From Corynebacterium senegalense (GTDB taxonomy: Bacteria; Actinomycetota; Actinomycetes; Mycobacteriales; Mycobacteriaceae): a stretch of 64,000 bases of DNA. The notes beneath the pieces are model-generated. The model searched no databases. It had not been told where the DNA came from and saw nothing but the letters and a program-made list of their open reading frames with translations. The position numbers were made by a program, and so were the translations under genes. Location of the stretch: positions 378,224-442,223 of the forward strand of contig NZ_LS990887.1 of the NCBI RefSeq assembly GCF_900411315.1, read 5' to 3'. Positions 1 to 7,688 of the stretch are shown here, one piece after another (positions within the stretch are counted from its first letter, which is position 1; each line of letters begins with the position of its first letter).

Positions 1-44
1 GATCGGAGATGTGTATAGGAGCCAGCCCGTGTATAAGAGCCAGC
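1..44. other. Nextera-like adapter residue at contig end
   Basis: Bases 7-25 match the 19-bp Tn5/Nextera mosaic end AGATGTGTATAAGAGACAG at 17 of 19 positions, and bases 27-44 hold a second, more degenerate copy ending in GTGTATAAGAGCCAG. Tandem mosaic ends at the very start of a sequence are expected from untrimmed tagmentation reads, not from a chromosome. The ATG at position 9 lies inside this segment and should not be used as a gene start. Confidence 0.8.
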
Positions 45-47
45 CCG

Positions 48-623
48 TACCCGCCGCCGCCGCCCGCCGCGGCGGATACGGGCGGGGTTGTGGAGGCCCG
101 CGGGCTGCGCACCACCCACGGGGACGCCGTGTGGGACTTCCGCCTCGAGCCGGGCGAGCGTCTGCTCGTCCAGGGTCCGTCCGGCTGCGGCAAGACTACG
201 ATGCTCGAGACCCTCGCGGGGTTGCGCGCCCCCGCCGCCGGCGAGGCCCTCGCCCCCGCCGGCACCCGCCTCTTCGCCGAGGATGCCTGGGTCTTCGCCA
301 CCACGGTGCGCGACAACCTGCTCGTCGCCGCGCCCTCGCTTGACGACGCCACCGCAACCGCCGTCCTCGCCGCCGTCGGCTTCGAGTTCCCACTGGACTT
401 CCTGCTGGCCAACGGCGCCGACTCGCTGTCTTCGGGCCAGCGTCGCCGCCTGCTGCTCGCCCGCGCACTGTGCAGCGAGGCCGACGTCCTCCTGCTCGAC
501 GAGCCGACGGCGCACCTCTCCCCCGACGCGGCTGAGTCGCTGCTCGACACTCTCTTGCGCGGGCCGCTGCCCGGCCCAAAGCCCTTGCGCACCGTGATCG
601 TGGTGGCGCACGACGAGGGGTGA
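48..623 (+). CDS. cydC: CydC-type ABC exporter, C-terminal nucleotide-binding domain (5' truncated)
   Basis: Only the ATPase domain is present. It shows Walker A GPSGCGKTT, signature SSGQRRRLLLARAL, Walker B VLLLDEPTA and a switch histidine in VVAHDE close to the end. The divergent ABC core with the short inter-motif region resembles the NBD of CydC, which with CydD exports cysteine/glutathione-type reductants needed to assemble cytochrome bd oxidase. In Actinobacteria cydC closes the cydABDC operon, which fits a gene ending at a hairpin with nothing co-directional after it. The membrane domain is lost at the contig end. Another half-transporter-type exporter is possible because no other cyd gene is visible. 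Confidence 0.6.
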   Translation, partial: YPPPPPAAADTGGVVEARGLRTTHGDAVWDFRLEPGERLLVQGPSGCGKTTMLETLAGLRAPAAGEALAPAGTRLFAEDAWVFATTVRDNLLVAAPSLDDATATAVLAAVGFEFPLDFLLANGADSLSSGQRRRLLLARALCSEADVLLLDEPTAHLSPDAAESLLDTLLRGPLPGPKPLRTVIVVAHDEG

Positions 624-658
624 TGTGCGGGGAAAGTGTTTGCCGTGCTGTCCTCGCA

Positions 659-747
659 CATGCCCGTTAGTGAATGCGTGTTAGTCGAGAAGGTGGGGGC
701 GCTACAACGTGCTCCGCTCGACTAACGAGCATTTGCTAACGAGCATG
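659..747. repeat. 31-bp imperfect inverted repeat (long hairpin) after cydC
   Basis: The arm at 659-689 (CATGCCCGTTAGTG... to TTAGTCGAG) pairs with 717-747 (CTCGACTAACGAGC... to CGAGCATG) at 26 of 31 positions, with a 27-nt loop. The second arm also contains CTAACGAGCAT twice in direct orientation. It may act as a transcription terminator for cydC or as a REP-like element; neither arm is followed by a T-run. Confidence 0.55.
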
Positions 748-760
748 TGGCCCACGCGCG

Positions 761-795
761 AAAAAGCGGCCGGTGGATGTGTTCCACCGGCCGCT
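761..795 (-). terminator. Rho-independent terminator of tRNA-Glu
   Basis: A perfect 13-bp stem (AGCGGCCGGTGGA, loop TGTGT) spans 765-795. On the minus strand it is followed by five T residues (761-765). It starts 9 bp beyond the 3' end of tRNA-Glu. Confidence 0.85.
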
Positions 796-803
796 TCACT
801 GTG

Positions 804-876
804 TACCCCGTACGGGATTTGAACCCGTGTTACCGCCGTGAGAGGGCGACGTCCTAGGCCGCTAGACGAACGGGGC
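804..876 (-). tRNA. tRNA-Glu (anticodon CTC)
   Basis: The cloverleaf reads on the minus strand: acceptor GCCCCGT / ACGGGGT (G-U closing pair), anticodon loop CTCTCAC giving anticodon CTC, T-loop TTCGAAT, discriminator A. CCA is not encoded (CAC follows). It matches the second tRNA-Glu at 17925 except for one base in the D-arm region (GCGGCC here, GTGGCC there). Confidence 0.95.
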
Positions 877-904
877 TTGTTCGCTTGTCGTTTGCGACTC
901 GTTA

Positions 905-934
905 AACTTAAAGCATCGCATGATCATCTAACAA
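905..934 (-). promoter_or_regulatory. Putative promoter of tRNA-Glu
   Basis: On the minus strand TTGTTA (929-934) is followed after 18 nt by TAAGTT (905-910), about 30 bp before the tRNA 5' end. The same GGCGATTTGTTA block with an 18-nt spacer lies upstream of the tRNA-Gln/tRNA-Glu pair near 18.18 kb, which supports its use as a promoter. Confidence 0.45.
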
Positions 935-962
935 ATCGCCTGCTCACGCACCGTTTTCGCGG

Positions 963-2174
963 CTACAGCGCGACGGCGCCCACCAGGGCGGCGCCGATGA
1001 CGACGGACCACGCCGGCGCCTTCCACGCCTGCAGCGCGGTGAAGGCCGCGACGGCCACGGCCATGGTCGCCGCCCCCGTGACCCCGGCGGTGAACACGGG
1101 GTTGTAGAGCGCCGCGCCGAGGATTCCCACGACGGCGGCGTTGGCCCCGCCGAGCACCCCGGCGGCGGCGCTGTGGCGGCGCAGCGACTCCCAGAACGGC
1201 AGCGCGCCGACGACGAGCAGCGCGGCCGGCAGGAAGATCGCCACGGTGGCCACCAGCGCGCCCCACCACCAGGTCACGCCGTGGGCGCTCGCGCCCAGAA
1301 AGGAGGCGAAGGTGAACAGGGGCCCGGGGACGGCCTGGGCAGCCCCGTAGCCGGCGAGGAAGGTGTCGTGGTCCACGAGCCCCGGGGGCACCGTCGCCTG
1401 CTCGAGCAGCGGCAGGACGACGTGGCCCCCGCCGAAGACCAGCGCCCCGGCGCGGTAGAAGGTGTCGAAGATGTGCGCCGCGGCTCCCCCGGCCCGAGCC
1501 AGGATCGGCAACACGACGAGCAAGGCGACAAAGGCGCCGAGGCACGCCACGGCCACCGGAACCGGCACGCGCGAGGCACGCTCGGCGGTGCCGGAACCAG
1601 CCTCGGACCGCTTCCGCGGCAGCGCCAGCCCGCCGAGGGCGCCGAGCGCGATGGCGGCCACCTGCGCGAAGGGGCCGGGTACGAGGAGCACCACGCACGC
1701 CGCCGCGGCGGCGATGAGCGCCCGCCAGCGGTCGGTGACCAGGTTCGTGGCCATCCCCAGAACGGCGTGGGCCACTACCGCCACCGCAGCCGCCTTCAGG
1801 CCGAGCAGCCAGCCCGCGCCCGCGATGTCGCCGAGCCGGGCCACCCCCAGGGCGAAGGCCACCATGAGCACCACCGAGGGCAGCGTGAACGCGGCCCAGG
1901 CCGCGAGCATCCCGGTGAACCCGGCGCGGCGCAGGCCCACCGCCATGCCGACCTGGCTCGAGGCGGGCCCGGGCAGGAACTGGCAGAGGGCCACGATGTC
2001 GGCGTATTCCTTCTCCCCCATCCACTTTTTGCGCTCGACGAACTCCTCGCGGAAGTAGCCGAGGTGGGCGACGGGGCCGCCGAAGGAGGTCATGCCGAGG
2101 CGGAGGAAGACTCGGAAGACACCCAGTGCTGAACCGGGGGCTGAACCCGGGGCGTCGGAAAGCGAAGATGTCAC
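963..2174 (-). CDS. chrA: Chromate transporter, ChrA family
   Basis: This 403-residue membrane protein belongs to the two-domain CHR family of chromate exporters. Both signature halves are present: an N-terminal FRVFLRLGMTSFGGPVAHLG with FLPGPASSQVGMAVG, and a C-terminal VFGGGHVVLPLLE with AVPGPLFTFASFLG. The rest is a series of Ala/Val/Leu-rich transmembrane helices. The frame is open far upstream only because it runs into the degraded kdp region; I take the GTG at 2174 (VTSSLSD...), which lies 38 bp after the kdpE remnant ends. It would expel chromate across the cytoplasmic membrane, though sulfate or other anions cannot be excluded. Confidence 0.85.
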   Translation of the reverse strand: MTSSLSDAPGSAPGSALGVFRVFLRLGMTSFGGPVAHLGYFREEFVERKKWMGEKEYADIVALCQFLPGPASSQVGMAVGLRRAGFTGMLAAWAAFTLPSVVLMVAFALGVARLGDIAGAGWLLGLKAAAVAVVAHAVLGMATNLVTDRWRALIAAAAACVVLLVPGPFAQVAAIALGALGGLALPRKRSEAGSGTAERASRVPVPVAVACLGAFVALLVVLPILARAGGAAAHIFDTFYRAGALVFGGGHVVLPLLEQATVPPGLVDHDTFLAGYGAAQAVPGPLFTFASFLGASAHGVTWWWGALVATVAIFLPAALLVVGALPFWESLRRHSAAAGVLGGANAAVVGILGAALYNPVFTAGVTGAATMAVAVAAFTALQAWKAPAWSVVIGAALVGAVAL

Positions 2175-2211
2175 CGCTTCAGGGTGGCACACCCCGCCCC
2201 GGACCGCAGGG

Positions 2212-2501
2212 CTACGCGCCGCGCGAGAGGCGGTAGCCCACCCCCGGCTCCGTGAGCAGGTGGCGCGGGTGCGTGGGGTCGTCCTCGATCTTGCTGCGGA
2301 TCTGGTGCGCGTAGACGCGCAGGTAATTGAGCTCGCGGCCGTAGCCGGGCCCCAGGTGGAGGCGAGGAGCTCGTCGTGGCGCACGAGCTTGCCCTGCGCC
2401 TTGGCCAGGGTGCTCAGCATGCGCCACTCGGTGGGCGTGAGGTGGAAGGGCCGGCCGCCCTTCGACGCCTCCGACTCCGCGAAGTTGAGCATGAGGCCGC
2501 C
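2212..2501 (-). pseudogene. kdpE: kdpE 3' remnant (response-regulator DNA-binding domain), frameshifted
   Basis: The OmpR-type winged-helix domain of KdpE is recognisable: GRPFHLTPTEWRMLSTLAKA, then HDELLASTWGP, then in another frame YGRELNYLRVYAHQIRSKIE and TEPGVGYRLSRGA before the stop at 2212. One base is missing in the C/G run near 2350, between WGP and GYGREL. The receiver domain and start are gone. The fragment is fused in frame to a kdpA start, so kdpB, kdpC, kdpD and most of kdpA and kdpE were deleted. Confidence 0.85.
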
Positions 2502-2708
2502 GAAGGCGACGGCCGCGATGGAGTAGGAGCCCCAGCGCATCTCGTTGTCCGGGTTGACGCCGATGAGCTTCTAGATGACGCGCTCGGCGCGGTTGTGCTT
2601 CTCGTCGGTGAAGCACTTGTACAGGTATGTGCCGACGGGCACGCGGGCCGCTGCGAGCAGGATCAGGACCAGCAGCAGGGCGCAGATGGTTTGGATTAGC
2701 AGTGGCAT
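2502..2708 (-). pseudogene. kdpA: kdpA 5' remnant with in-frame stop
   Basis: The first about 69 codons of the potassium-translocating subunit KdpA survive. The start MPLLIQT..., the block CFTDEKHNRAERVI and, after an in-frame TAG at 2571-2573 in place of the usual Tyr codon, KLIGVNPDNEMRWGSYSI all follow KdpA order. At about 2501 the frame passes directly into KdpE sequence. The ATG at 2708 starts 7 bp after the kdpF stop, the spacing of an intact kdpFA junction. It cannot make a working channel. Confidence 0.85.
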
Positions 2709-2715
2709 GGCATCC

Positions 2716-2802
2716 TCAGAACTTCTCGGGGTTGAGCAACGCGTACACGAGGTACACGAGGACACCGACACTGAGAATGGCTCCGATGAGATCTTGAGTC
2801 AT
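2716..2802 (-). CDS. kdpF: KdpF small subunit (orphan)
   Basis: A 28-residue hydrophobic peptide, MTQDLIGAILSVGVLVYL followed by VYALLNPEKF, has the single helix and the YLVYALLxPExF end of KdpF. KdpF stabilises the KdpABC potassium ATPase in the membrane. Here the frame is intact but its partners are deleted, so it is probably non-functional or has no partner to act on. The size and ending are typical of the family. Confidence 0.8.
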   Translation of the reverse strand: MTQDLIGAILSVGVLVYLVYALLNPEKF

Positions 2803-2898
2803 GCGGAATAAATAACCACCGCGAGTTCCCGCACGCGGGGGGCCTGACTGAAATCTGAGGCGCCTTGACGCGTTCTTAATCCCGCCGCGCGGGCGTGC

Positions 2899-2955
2899 GA
2901 AGACCTCAGCGCGTTTCGGGGCGCGTTTTGACCCCGTTTTGACGCTGAGGTCTTC
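2899..2955. repeat. 13-bp perfect inverted repeat over the nadS stop
   Basis: GAAGACCTCAGCG (2899-2911) is repeated inverted at 2943-2955 with a 31-nt spacer. The left arm contains the nadS stop codon and the right arm overlaps the first 21-bp tandem unit. It may form a hairpin at the end of the nad operon; no T-run follows. Confidence 0.6.
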
Positions 2956-4132
2956 CCGCGGGGGCGTGAGGTCTTCCCGCGGGGGCGTGAGGTCTTCCCG
3001 CGGGGGCGTGAGGTCTTCCCGCGAGGGCGCCGGCGCGCAGCACCTCGACGATGCGGGCGATGTCGGCGTCGGCAAGCGGGGCGGGCAGGGTGAAGCGCAG
3101 GGCGGACTGCGCGAGCTCGGGGTCGTAGCCCATCTCGAGCAGCACGGGCGAGGGTCCGGACTGCCCGGCGCGGCAGGCCGAGCCGGAGCTGACGGCGTAG
3201 CCCGCCGCGTCCAGGGCGACGAGCAGCGCCTCCCCGCTGACACCCTCGACGACGAAGGAGGCGTGGTTCGGCAGGCGCTCCGTGCGGTGGCCGGTCAGTC
3301 TTGCCCCGGGCACGCCGCCCTCGATCGCCGCGACGAGCGCGTCGCGCGAGCGCATCAGCTCCACGGCGCGCGTGCCCACCTCCGCGGCGCACGCCCGCAC
3401 CGCCGCGGCGAAACCGACGATCCCGGCGAGGTCGGGGGTCCCGGCGCGGCGCCCGCCCTCCTGGTTGCCGCCGTGAATCAGCGGCTCGAGGGGGACGTCG
3501 CGCGGCAGGAGCAGCGCGCCGACGCCCTGGGGCCCGCCGAACTTGTGGGAGGCGATCGCCATGCTCGCCGCGCCCGGCCCGGGCCAGCCGCCGGGGGCCA
3601 GGCTGACGGGGAGGTTGGCGGCGGCCTGCACGGCGTCGATGTGGCAGGGTGCGGCGTCGGCAAGCTTCGCGACGTCACCGACGCTGCCCACCTCAGCGTT
3701 GGCGAGCCCGAGGGCGAGGAGTGTGGCGTCGTGAGGCGGGCGGGCGTCGGCGCGGACCCTCCCGTCGGCGTCGACGGGCAGGTAGTCCACCGCAAACCCG
3801 TGGACACGGGCGAGGTGCTCGCAGCTGGCCAGGACCGAGGAGTGCTCGATGCGGGTGGTCACCACGCGGCGCCCGCGCGGGTCGGCGAGCGCGCGGCCGA
3901 TGATGCCGAGGTTGTTGGCCTCGGTGCCGCCGGAGGTGAACACGACGCCGTCGGGGCGCACCCCGAAGGCCGCGGCGATGGACGCGCGGGCGGCGGCGAG
4001 TTCGCGGGCGGCCCACTGCCCCGCCGCGTGCACGCTGGAGGGGTTGGCCCCGCCGGCGTCCCAGATGCGCAGCATCTCGGCGCGGGCCTGGGGGCGCAGC
4101 GGCGCGGTGGCGGCGGCGTCGAGGTAAACCAC
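2906..4132 (-). CDS. nadS: Cysteine desulfurase of the NAD operon (NifS/NadS-like)
   Basis: This is a class V PLP-dependent aminotransferase-fold enzyme that takes sulfur from cysteine. The PLP-lysine block SHKFGGPQGVGALLLP and the catalytic-cysteine block SSGSACRAG are both present, as are the GGTEANN and HIDAVQAA cofactor motifs. It starts with GTG directly after the nadC stop (no gap), the last gene of ndnR-nadA-nadB-nadC-nadS. In this context it is thought to build the [4Fe-4S] cluster of quinolinate synthase NadA. The final about 35 residues are unusual: (GRPHAPA) repeats and a basic tail encoded by the 21-bp tandem repeats, absent from typical family members. Confidence 0.9.
   Translation of the reverse strand: MVYLDAAATAPLRPQARAEMLRIWDAGGANPSSVHAAGQWAARELAAARASIAAAFGVRPDGVVFTSGGTEANNLGIIGRALADPRGRRVVTTRIEHSSVLASCEHLARVHGFAVDYLPVDADGRVRADARPPHDATLLALGLANAEVGSVGDVAKLADAAPCHIDAVQAAANLPVSLAPGGWPGPGAASMAIASHKFGGPQGVGALLLPRDVPLEPLIHGGNQEGGRRAGTPDLAGIVGFAAAVRACAAEVGTRAVELMRSRDALVAAIEGGVPGARLTGHRTERLPNHASFVVEGVSGEALLVALDAAGYAVSSGSACRAGQSGPSPVLLEMGYDPELAQSALRFTLPAPLADADIARIVEVLRAGALAGRPHAPAGRPHAPAGRPHAPAGRPQRQNGVKTRPETR
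2947..3030 (-). repeat. Four tandem 21-bp repeats in the nadS 3' end
   Basis: The unit GAGGTCTTCCCGCGGGGGCG plus T occurs four times without spacers; the last copy has two changes. On the coding strand it adds repeated GRPHAPA heptapeptides to the desulfurase C-terminus. Because 21 is a multiple of three, copy number can change without altering frame. Confidence 0.9.
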
Positions 4133-4972
4133 CTAGTTCACCTCGTCGAGCCCGAGGTCGATCGCGCCCGCGCTGTTGGTGAGGCGGCCGACGGAGATGA
4201 CGTCGACGCCCGTGGCGGCGATGGCGGCGACAGTCTCCAGGGTGACGTTGCCGCTGGCCTCGGTGGCTGCGCGGCCGTCGATGAGCGCGACGGCGCGGCT
4301 CAGCTCGTCGGGGGTGAAGTTGTCGAGCATGATGCTGTCGACGCCCCCTGCGAGCACGGCCTCGATCTGCTCGATGCCGTCGACCTCCACCTCGATGTGG
4401 GTGGTGTGGCCGACGCGGTCGCGGATGCGCCGCAGCGCCCCGGTGACGTCGCCGCCGAGGGCCGCGAGGTGGTTGTCCTTGACCATCACGGCGTCCGAGA
4501 GGCTGTGGCGGTGGTTGTGCCCGCCGCCGGCGCGCACGGCGTGTTTCTCGAAGGCGCGCAGCCCCGGGGTGGTCTTGCGGGTGTCGACGATGCGCACGTC
4601 GAAACTCTCGACGGCGTCGACGTAGCGCGCGGTCAGCGTGGCCACCGCGCACATGCGCTGAGCGAAGTTCAGCGCGACGCGCTCGGCGGTGAGCACGCCG
4701 CGGGCGGGGCCCTCCACGAGTGCGAGGCGGTCCCCGGCCGCGAAGCGCGCCCCCTCCGGGGCGAGGTCGGTGACCTCGATGGCGGGGTCGGTGAGCGCGA
4801 AGGCGGTGCGGACCACCTCTCCCCCGGCGAACACGCCCGGCTCGCGGGCGACGAGCGCCGCGCGCAGGCGGGCGTCAGGCGCGATGGCGGCCTCGGCGGT
4901 GATGTCGCCCCAGGGTGCGTCCTCGTCGAGCGCGGCGCGCACGGCGGCGGTGATGGTGCGGTGGGTCAGCAT
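4133..4972 (-). CDS. nadC: Nicotinate-nucleotide pyrophosphorylase (quinolinate phosphoribosyltransferase)
   Basis: At 279 residues it has family length. It converts quinolinate and PRPP to nicotinate mononucleotide, CO2 and PPi in the cytosol. Visible motifs are EDAPWGDITAEA near the N-terminus, RIVDTRKTTPGLRAFEKHAV (PRPP/quinolinate binding), GGGHNHRHSLSDAVMVKDNH, EVEVDGIEQ and the SIMLDNF barrel strand. The ATG at 4972 overlaps the nadB stop by 7 bp, and the TAG abuts the nadS GTG start, so translation is probably coupled along the operon. Confidence 0.95.
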   Translation of the reverse strand: MLTHRTITAAVRAALDEDAPWGDITAEAAIAPDARLRAALVAREPGVFAGGEVVRTAFALTDPAIEVTDLAPEGARFAAGDRLALVEGPARGVLTAERVALNFAQRMCAVATLTARYVDAVESFDVRIVDTRKTTPGLRAFEKHAVRAGGGHNHRHSLSDAVMVKDNHLAALGGDVTGALRRIRDRVGHTTHIEVEVDGIEQIEAVLAGGVDSIMLDNFTPDELSRAVALIDGRAATEASGNVTLETVAAIAATGVDVISVGRLTNSAGAIDLGLDEVN

Positions 4973-6414
4973 GTGGTTACTCCTTCGGTGGCGCGCAACA
5001 GGATCGGGCGGGCCTGGGCGGGGTCGGTGTCGGGGTGGTCGAGGCGGCGGTGCGCCCCGCGCGACTCGGTGCGCGACTGCGCGGCGGCGGCCATGAGCCG
5101 GCCGATACTCGCTGCGTCGCCGCCGGGTCCGTCGAGTGCGGCGAGGGTCCGCACGATCCCCTCCCCGGTGCGCTCGACGCCGAGGCCGGCGGCAATCGCG
5201 TCCCGGGCGTCCCCGTCGGGGCCGGGGCCGGGCAGGGCGACGTCGAGGAACTCCCCGCTCACGGCGGGTGCCACCCACTCGCCCGCGCTTGCCGACGCCT
5301 CCCCCGCCGCAGCCCCGAACACCAGCGCCTCGAGCAGCGAGTTGGACGCCAGCCGGTTCGCGCCGCGCACCCCGGTGCGGGCCACCTCGCCCACCGCGTA
5401 CAGGCCGGGCAGCGTGGTGCGCCCGCTCAGGTCGGTCACCACTCCGCCCATGCTGTAGTGCGCGGCGGGGGCGACGGGGACGAGCTGGCGGGTCCAGTCG
5501 ATCCCCGCCTCAGCGAGCCGGGCGGTGATGCCGGGGAACGCCCCGGGCAGGTCGGGCACGTGGCGCGCGTCGAGCCACACCGGGCCCGCGTCCAGGGCGC
5601 GGCACACCCCGGCGGAGACGACGTCGCGCGGCGCGAGCTCGCCGCGCGGGTCGGTGTCGAACAGGAAGCGCCTGCCCTCGCCGTCCACGAGGTGGGCCCC
5701 GGCGCCGCGCACGGCCTCCGAGATAAGGTGCCCGGTGCCCTCGAGGACGGTGGGGTGGAACTGGACGAACTCCATGTCCGCCAGCAGCGCCCCGGCCCGC
5801 GCCGCGGCGACGATGCCGGTGCCGATCGCCCCGGGGGCGCCCGTCGAGCGCGGGTAGACGCCGCAGTAGCCGCCGGTGGCGAGGACGACGGCGTCGCCGG
5901 TGAGCCGGGTGCCGTCGGCGGTGTCGAGGCCAGCCACGGTGCCGTCGCGAAGCACGAGGCTGCGAAGCCGCGTCCCCGGCGCGTGGCGGATGCGAGGCTC
6001 CTCGAGCACCCGCCCTGCGAGGAAGCGGTGCAGGGCCGCACCCGTCCGGTCGCCGCCGGCGTGCACGATGCGCGCGACGCGGTGGGCCGCCTCGAGCGAC
6101 AGGCCCGGATCAGCCGGGAAACCCGCCGCGAGCAGCGCCTCGACCTCCCCCGCCCCGCGCCGCGCGAGGTGCTCGGCTGCTCGCTTGTCGACAAGCCCCG
6201 CCCCGGCGGCCACGGTGTCGAGGGCGTGCGCCTCCGGGCTGTCGCCGGGCCCGAGGGCTGCGGCGATGCCTCCCTGCGCGAGCTGGGTCGACCCCGGGCT
6301 GGCATCGATGCCCTCGCCCGGGTAGGCCAGGGTAACCTCCGCCCCCGCGCGCGCCGCGCCCAGGGCGGCGGCGAGGCCGGCCGCGCCGGAGCCGAGGACG
6401 ACGACGTGTCTCAT
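4966..6414 (-). CDS. nadB: L-aspartate oxidase
   Basis: The 482-residue flavoprotein oxidises L-aspartate to iminoaspartate, the substrate of NadA. The Rossmann FAD motif VLGSGAAGLAAALGA opens the protein. Further family blocks are STQLAQGGIAAAL, HRVARIVHAGGDRTG, DMEFVQFHPT, HYSMGGVVTD and GLYAVGEVARTGVRGANRLASN. The start ATG at 6414 overlaps the nadA stop by 4 bp (ATGA). The C-terminal succinate-dehydrogenase-like helical domain is present but short. I recall nadB missing from the C. glutamicum nad operon, so its presence here would be a difference; I cannot check this. Confidence 0.92.
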   Translation of the reverse strand: MRHVVVLGSGAAGLAAALGAARAGAEVTLAYPGEGIDASPGSTQLAQGGIAAALGPGDSPEAHALDTVAAGAGLVDKRAAEHLARRGAGEVEALLAAGFPADPGLSLEAAHRVARIVHAGGDRTGAALHRFLAGRVLEEPRIRHAPGTRLRSLVLRDGTVAGLDTADGTRLTGDAVVLATGGYCGVYPRSTGAPGAIGTGIVAAARAGALLADMEFVQFHPTVLEGTGHLISEAVRGAGAHLVDGEGRRFLFDTDPRGELAPRDVVSAGVCRALDAGPVWLDARHVPDLPGAFPGITARLAEAGIDWTRQLVPVAPAAHYSMGGVVTDLSGRTTLPGLYAVGEVARTGVRGANRLASNSLLEALVFGAAAGEASASAGEWVAPAVSGEFLDVALPGPGPDGDARDAIAAGLGVERTGEGIVRTLAALDGPGGDAASIGRLMAAAAQSRTESRGAHRRLDHPDTDPAQARPILLRATEGVTTC

Positions 6415-7688
6415 GGCTTCGCTGCGAGCATGCGCTCGAGCGCGACGCGGGCGTCCGCGGCGACGTCGTCGGGCACGACGATGCGGTTCGGCGTCTCCCC
6501 CGCCACCAGCGATTCCAGCGCCCACGCCAGGTAGGCCGGGTGGATGCGGTACATCGTGGAGCACGGGCACACCACCGGGTCGAGGCAGAAGATCGTTCGG
6601 TCCGGGTACTGCTGGGCCAGCCGGTTGACCATGTTGATCTCGGTGCCGATGGCCAGCACGTCGCCGGGGCCGGACGCCTCCACTTCACGACGGATCACCT
6701 CCGTCGACCCCGACACGTCCGCCGCGTCGACCACGGGGGCCGGGCACTCGGGGTGCACGATCACCCGCACCCCGGGGTACTCGGCGCGCGCCCGCTCGAT
6801 CTGGGCGACGGTGAAGCGCTTGTGCACGGAGCAGAACCCGTTCCACAGGATGACCTTGGACTGCGCGATCTGCTCCGGGGTGTTTCCGCCCAGGGGCTGG
6901 TGCGGGTTCCACAGGATGATCTGCTCGTCCGGGATGCCCATCGCCCGGGCGGTGTTGCGCCCGAGGTGCTGGTCCGGAAGGAAGACGACGCGCTCCCCGC
7001 GCTCAAAGACCCACTCCAGCACCGTGCGCGCGTTGGAGGAGGTGCAGACGATGCCGCCGTTGCGGCCGCAGAACGCCTTGATCTCGGCGCTCGAGTTCAT
7101 GTAGGTCACGGGCACGAGCGGGGCTTTAACCGGGACTGAGTCCGAAGCTGAGTCCGGGGCGGCTGGGAGGGCGTCGACAAGCGCGTCCCAGCAGGACTCG
7201 ACCTGGCCGATGGTGGCCATGTCCGCCATCGAGCAGCCGGCGGAGAGGTTGGGCAGGATCACGGCCTGGTCCGGGCCGGAGAGGATGTCGGCCGTCTCCG
7301 CCATGAAGTGCACCCCGCAGAAGACGAAGGCCTCGGCCTCCGGGTGTGCTTTCGCTGCCTGCGCGAGGTTGAAGGAATCGCCCACGAAGTCGGCGAACTT
7401 CACGATCTCGTCGCGCTGGTAGAAGTGGCCGAGGATCTTCACGCGGTCGCCGAGCTGCTGCTTCGCCGCGGCGATCATGGCGTCGAGCTCCTCCGCGCTG
7501 GCGCGCGTGTAGCGCTCGGGAAGGGGGCCCTGCTGCGGGGCGGAGGCGGGAAAGCGGTCCGCGCGGGAGGCGCCGGGGCCGTATGAGCCCGCCTGGTCGA
7601 CCTCCCAGGGCTCGGCGGGGAGCTGGGAGTCGCAGGTCGCGCGCTCCGCGCGGGCGGCGGTGAGGATGAGGTTGGTCACGGAGGTCAT
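6411..7688 (-). CDS. nadA: Quinolinate synthase NadA
   Basis: NadA condenses iminoaspartate with dihydroxyacetone phosphate to quinolinate and carries an oxygen-sensitive [4Fe-4S] cluster. Cysteines at the expected places are seen in AFVFCGVHFMAE, NLSAGCSMADM, IVCTSSNA and VHPECPAPV. The block GHFYQRDEIVKFADFVGDS binds substrate. Its 425 residues include an extra about 60-residue N-terminal stretch rich in Ala and Pro that is not part of the catalytic fold. It overlaps the ndnR stop and the nadB start by 4 bp each. Confidence 0.95.
   Translation of the reverse strand: MTSVTNLILTAARAERATCDSQLPAEPWEVDQAGSYGPGASRADRFPASAPQQGPLPERYTRASAEELDAMIAAAKQQLGDRVKILGHFYQRDEIVKFADFVGDSFNLAQAAKAHPEAEAFVFCGVHFMAETADILSGPDQAVILPNLSAGCSMADMATIGQVESCWDALVDALPAAPDSASDSVPVKAPLVPVTYMNSSAEIKAFCGRNGGIVCTSSNARTVLEWVFERGERVVFLPDQHLGRNTARAMGIPDEQIILWNPHQPLGGNTPEQIAQSKVILWNGFCSVHKRFTVAQIERARAEYPGVRVIVHPECPAPVVDAADVSGSTEVIRREVEASGPGDVLAIGTEINMVNRLAQQYPDRTIFCLDPVVCPCSTMYRIHPAYLAWALESLVAGETPNRIVVPDDVAADARVALERMLAAKP

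Noticed and set aside
2947-3030. Four regular repeats as a CRISPR array
   Set aside because: The units are contiguous without spacers and lie in frame inside nadS. No CRISPR array or cas gene is seen anywhere in the window.
2939-5458. 839-codon open frame antisense to nadS, nadC and nadB
   Set aside because: High G+C leaves long stop-free antisense frames. It is low-complexity Gly/Ala/Arg/His sequence without domains or start signals, while the minus-strand genes are certain.
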